From contig NZ_JBQCDF010000027.1 of NCBI RefSeq assembly GCF_051961495.1, positions 1 through 15,418 on the forward strand: a stretch of 15,418 bases of DNA. The letters run 5' to 3'. Origin of the DNA: Cytophaga sp051961495. GTDB lineage: Bacteria > Bacteroidota > Bacteroidia > Cytophagales > Cytophagaceae. The notes under the pieces were generated by a model. That model saw only the letters and a list, made by a program, of their open reading frames with translations, had not been told where the DNA came from and ran no database searches. Shown piece by piece: positions 14,237 to 15,418 of this stretch. Made by a program: the position numbers and the translations under genes. Positions within the stretch are counted from its first letter, which is position 1, and each line of letters opens with the position of its first letter.

Positions 14237-15418
14237 TTAGCTTAAACGTGTAATTTTTGCACCCAATGCATTCAATCTGGTATCAATGTTCTGATAACCT
14301 CGATCGATTTGCTCAATATTATGAATGGTGGATTTTCCCTGTGCTGACATGGCTGCGATCAACAAAGATACACCCGCACGGATATCCGGTGAGCTCATGG
14401 AAATCCCTCTTAACGAAACCTGTTTACCAAGACCAATAACAGTTGCTCTGTGCGGATCACAAAGAATGATCTGAGCACCCATGTCAATCAATTTGTCGAC
14501 AAAGAATAAGCGGCTTTCAAACATTTTCTGGTGAATCAGCACTGAACCTTTTGCTTGTGTAGCCACAACCAAAACAATGCTCAACAAGTCAGGAGTGAAG
14601 CCTGGCCAGATCTGGTCGGCAACTGTTAAGATAGAACCGTCAATGAATGTATCAATTTCATAATAATCCTGTTCAGGAATATAAATATCGTCTCCTCTGA
14701 ATTCCAGTTTAATACCCAGGCGTTGGAATACGGATGGGATCAGGCCCAGCATATCGATGCGGCAATTTTTGATTGTGAGCTCGGAACCCGTCATTGCTGC
14801 AAGGCCGATGAAGCTTCCAATCTCGATCATATCAGGAAGGATTGTATGCTCAGTTCCACCTAAGTAATCTACTCCTTGAATTTTCAGCAGGTTTGACCCA
14901 ATGCCGCTGATCTTTGCACCCATCCGGTTCAGCATGCTGCATAGCTGTTGCAGGTATGGTTCGCATGCCGCATTATAAATAGTTGTTTCACCTTTCGCCA
15001 TTACAGCAGCTAATACAACATTGGCAGTACCTGTTACTGATGCTTCATCCAGTAACATGTAGCAACCTTTCAATTCCTGTGCGCTGATGTTATAGAAACT
15101 ATCATTGGAATCGTAATCAAATGAAGCACCTAATTTCTGTAAACCAATAAAGTGTGTGTCTAATCTTCTTCTTCCGATCTTGTCACCGCCCGGCTTAGGC
15201 ATTTTTGCTTTTCCGAAACGAGCCAGCAATGGCCCGATGATCATAATGGAACCACGTAATGCAGATGCTTTCTTTTTAAATTCTTCTGTATCTAAAAAAT
15301 CAAGATTGATGTCTTTGGATTCAAAACGATAAGAAGAAGAAGTGATCTTTGTTACCAGAACCCCCATGTCATTTAGCAGCTCAATGAGTTTGTTAACATC
15401 TATGATGTTCGGAACGTT
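14237..15418 (-). CDS. murA: UDP-N-acetylglucosamine 1-carboxyvinyltransferase, 5'-truncated by window edge
   Basis: MurA transfers enolpyruvate from PEP to UDP-GlcNAc, the first committed step of peptidoglycan synthesis. The frame is open to the window edge: 17 codons precede the ATG at 15367 and read NVPNIIDVNKLIELLND, a normal MurA segment, so that ATG is internal. Further landmarks are ALRGSIMIIGPLLARFG, the active-site loop PGGDKIGRRRLDTHFIG, EASVTGTANVVLAAVMAKG, NAACEPYLQQL and the C-terminal GYQNIDTRLNALGAKI. The loop has Asp (codon 15182-15184) where E. coli MurA has Cys115, the residue alkylated by fosfomycin. Only the first few dozen residues are missing. It leads a minus-strand run with the 132-aa gene, the M48 protease and the 509-aa secreted protein. 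Confidence 0.95.
   Translation of the reverse strand, partial: NVPNIIDVNKLIELLNDMGVLVTKITSSSYRFESKDINLDFLDTEEFKKKASALRGSIMIIGPLLARFGKAKMPKPGGDKIGRRRLDTHFIGLQKLGASFDYDSNDSFYNISAQELKGCYMLLDEASVTGTANVVLAAVMAKGETTIYNAACEPYLQQLCSMLNRMGAKISGIGSNLLKIQGVDYLGGTEHTILPDMIEIGSFIGLAAMTGSELTIKNCRIDMLGLIPSVFQRLGIKLEFRGDDIYIPEQDYYEIDTFIDGSILTVADQIWPGFTPDLLSIVLVVATQAKGSVLIHQKMFESRLFFVDKLIDMGAQIILCDPHRATVIGLGKQVSLRGISMSSPDIRAGVSLLIAAMSAQGKSTIHNIEQIDRGYQNIDTRLNALGAKITRLS

Noticed and set aside
15365..15367. ATG at 15367 as start of murA
   Set aside because: The upstream in-frame codons to the window edge encode a normal MurA segment (NVPNIIDVNKLIELL), so this Met is internal.

Overview
The window looks like a chromosomal segment of a Bacteroidota member, most likely a gliding Cytophagales bacterium. 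I infer this from the gldA-gldF-gldG cluster, a SPOR protein with the end of a CCDC81-type HU domain, a MurA carrying the 'PGGDKIGRRRLD' active-site loop, signal peptides ending in AQ, GTG starts without clear Shine-Dalgarno sequences, and TAnnTTTG-like promoter elements. The arrangement resembles what I associate with Cytophaga hutchinsonii, but I could not check this.

Plus-strand block 1 (1-3935): the 3' part of an HU/SPOR cell-envelope protein, then a tightly packed tonB-like/folC/trmB operon. The operon ends in a small secreted TonB-C-terminal-domain gene that is broken by a frameshift at an A7 run. A perfect 13-bp hairpin plus T8 closes the block. A minus-strand outer-membrane beta-barrel gene (3998-4558) converges on it.

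Plus-strand block 2 (4725-9012): the gliding-associated ABC transporter gldA, gldF, gldG, plus a fourth DUF4340-like membrane-anchored gene, with gaps of 8 to 9 nt or a small overlap. The operon ends in two mutually exclusive hairpins, one of them terminator-like. The DNA polymerase sliding clamp gene dnaN follows with its own strong terminator, and then a DUF985-type cupin gene.

Minus-strand block (15418 down to 10818): murA (5' end outside the window), a 132-aa one-helix membrane protein, a secreted M48 metalloprotease and a 509-aa secreted protein of unknown function. Gaps of 7, 20 and 35 nt suggest one operon. Its terminator lies inside the 3' coding end of the convergent cupin gene.

Most of the window is conserved housekeeping and envelope functions: peptidoglycan precursor synthesis, folate, tRNA modification, replication and gliding. 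I see no CRISPR array, insertion sequence, tRNA, prophage or defence system. I did not find a clearly new biological system. The best leads are the frameshifted TonB-domain gene, the competing hairpins after the gld operon, the embedded terminator, and the unknown genes co-transcribed with gldAFG and with murA.
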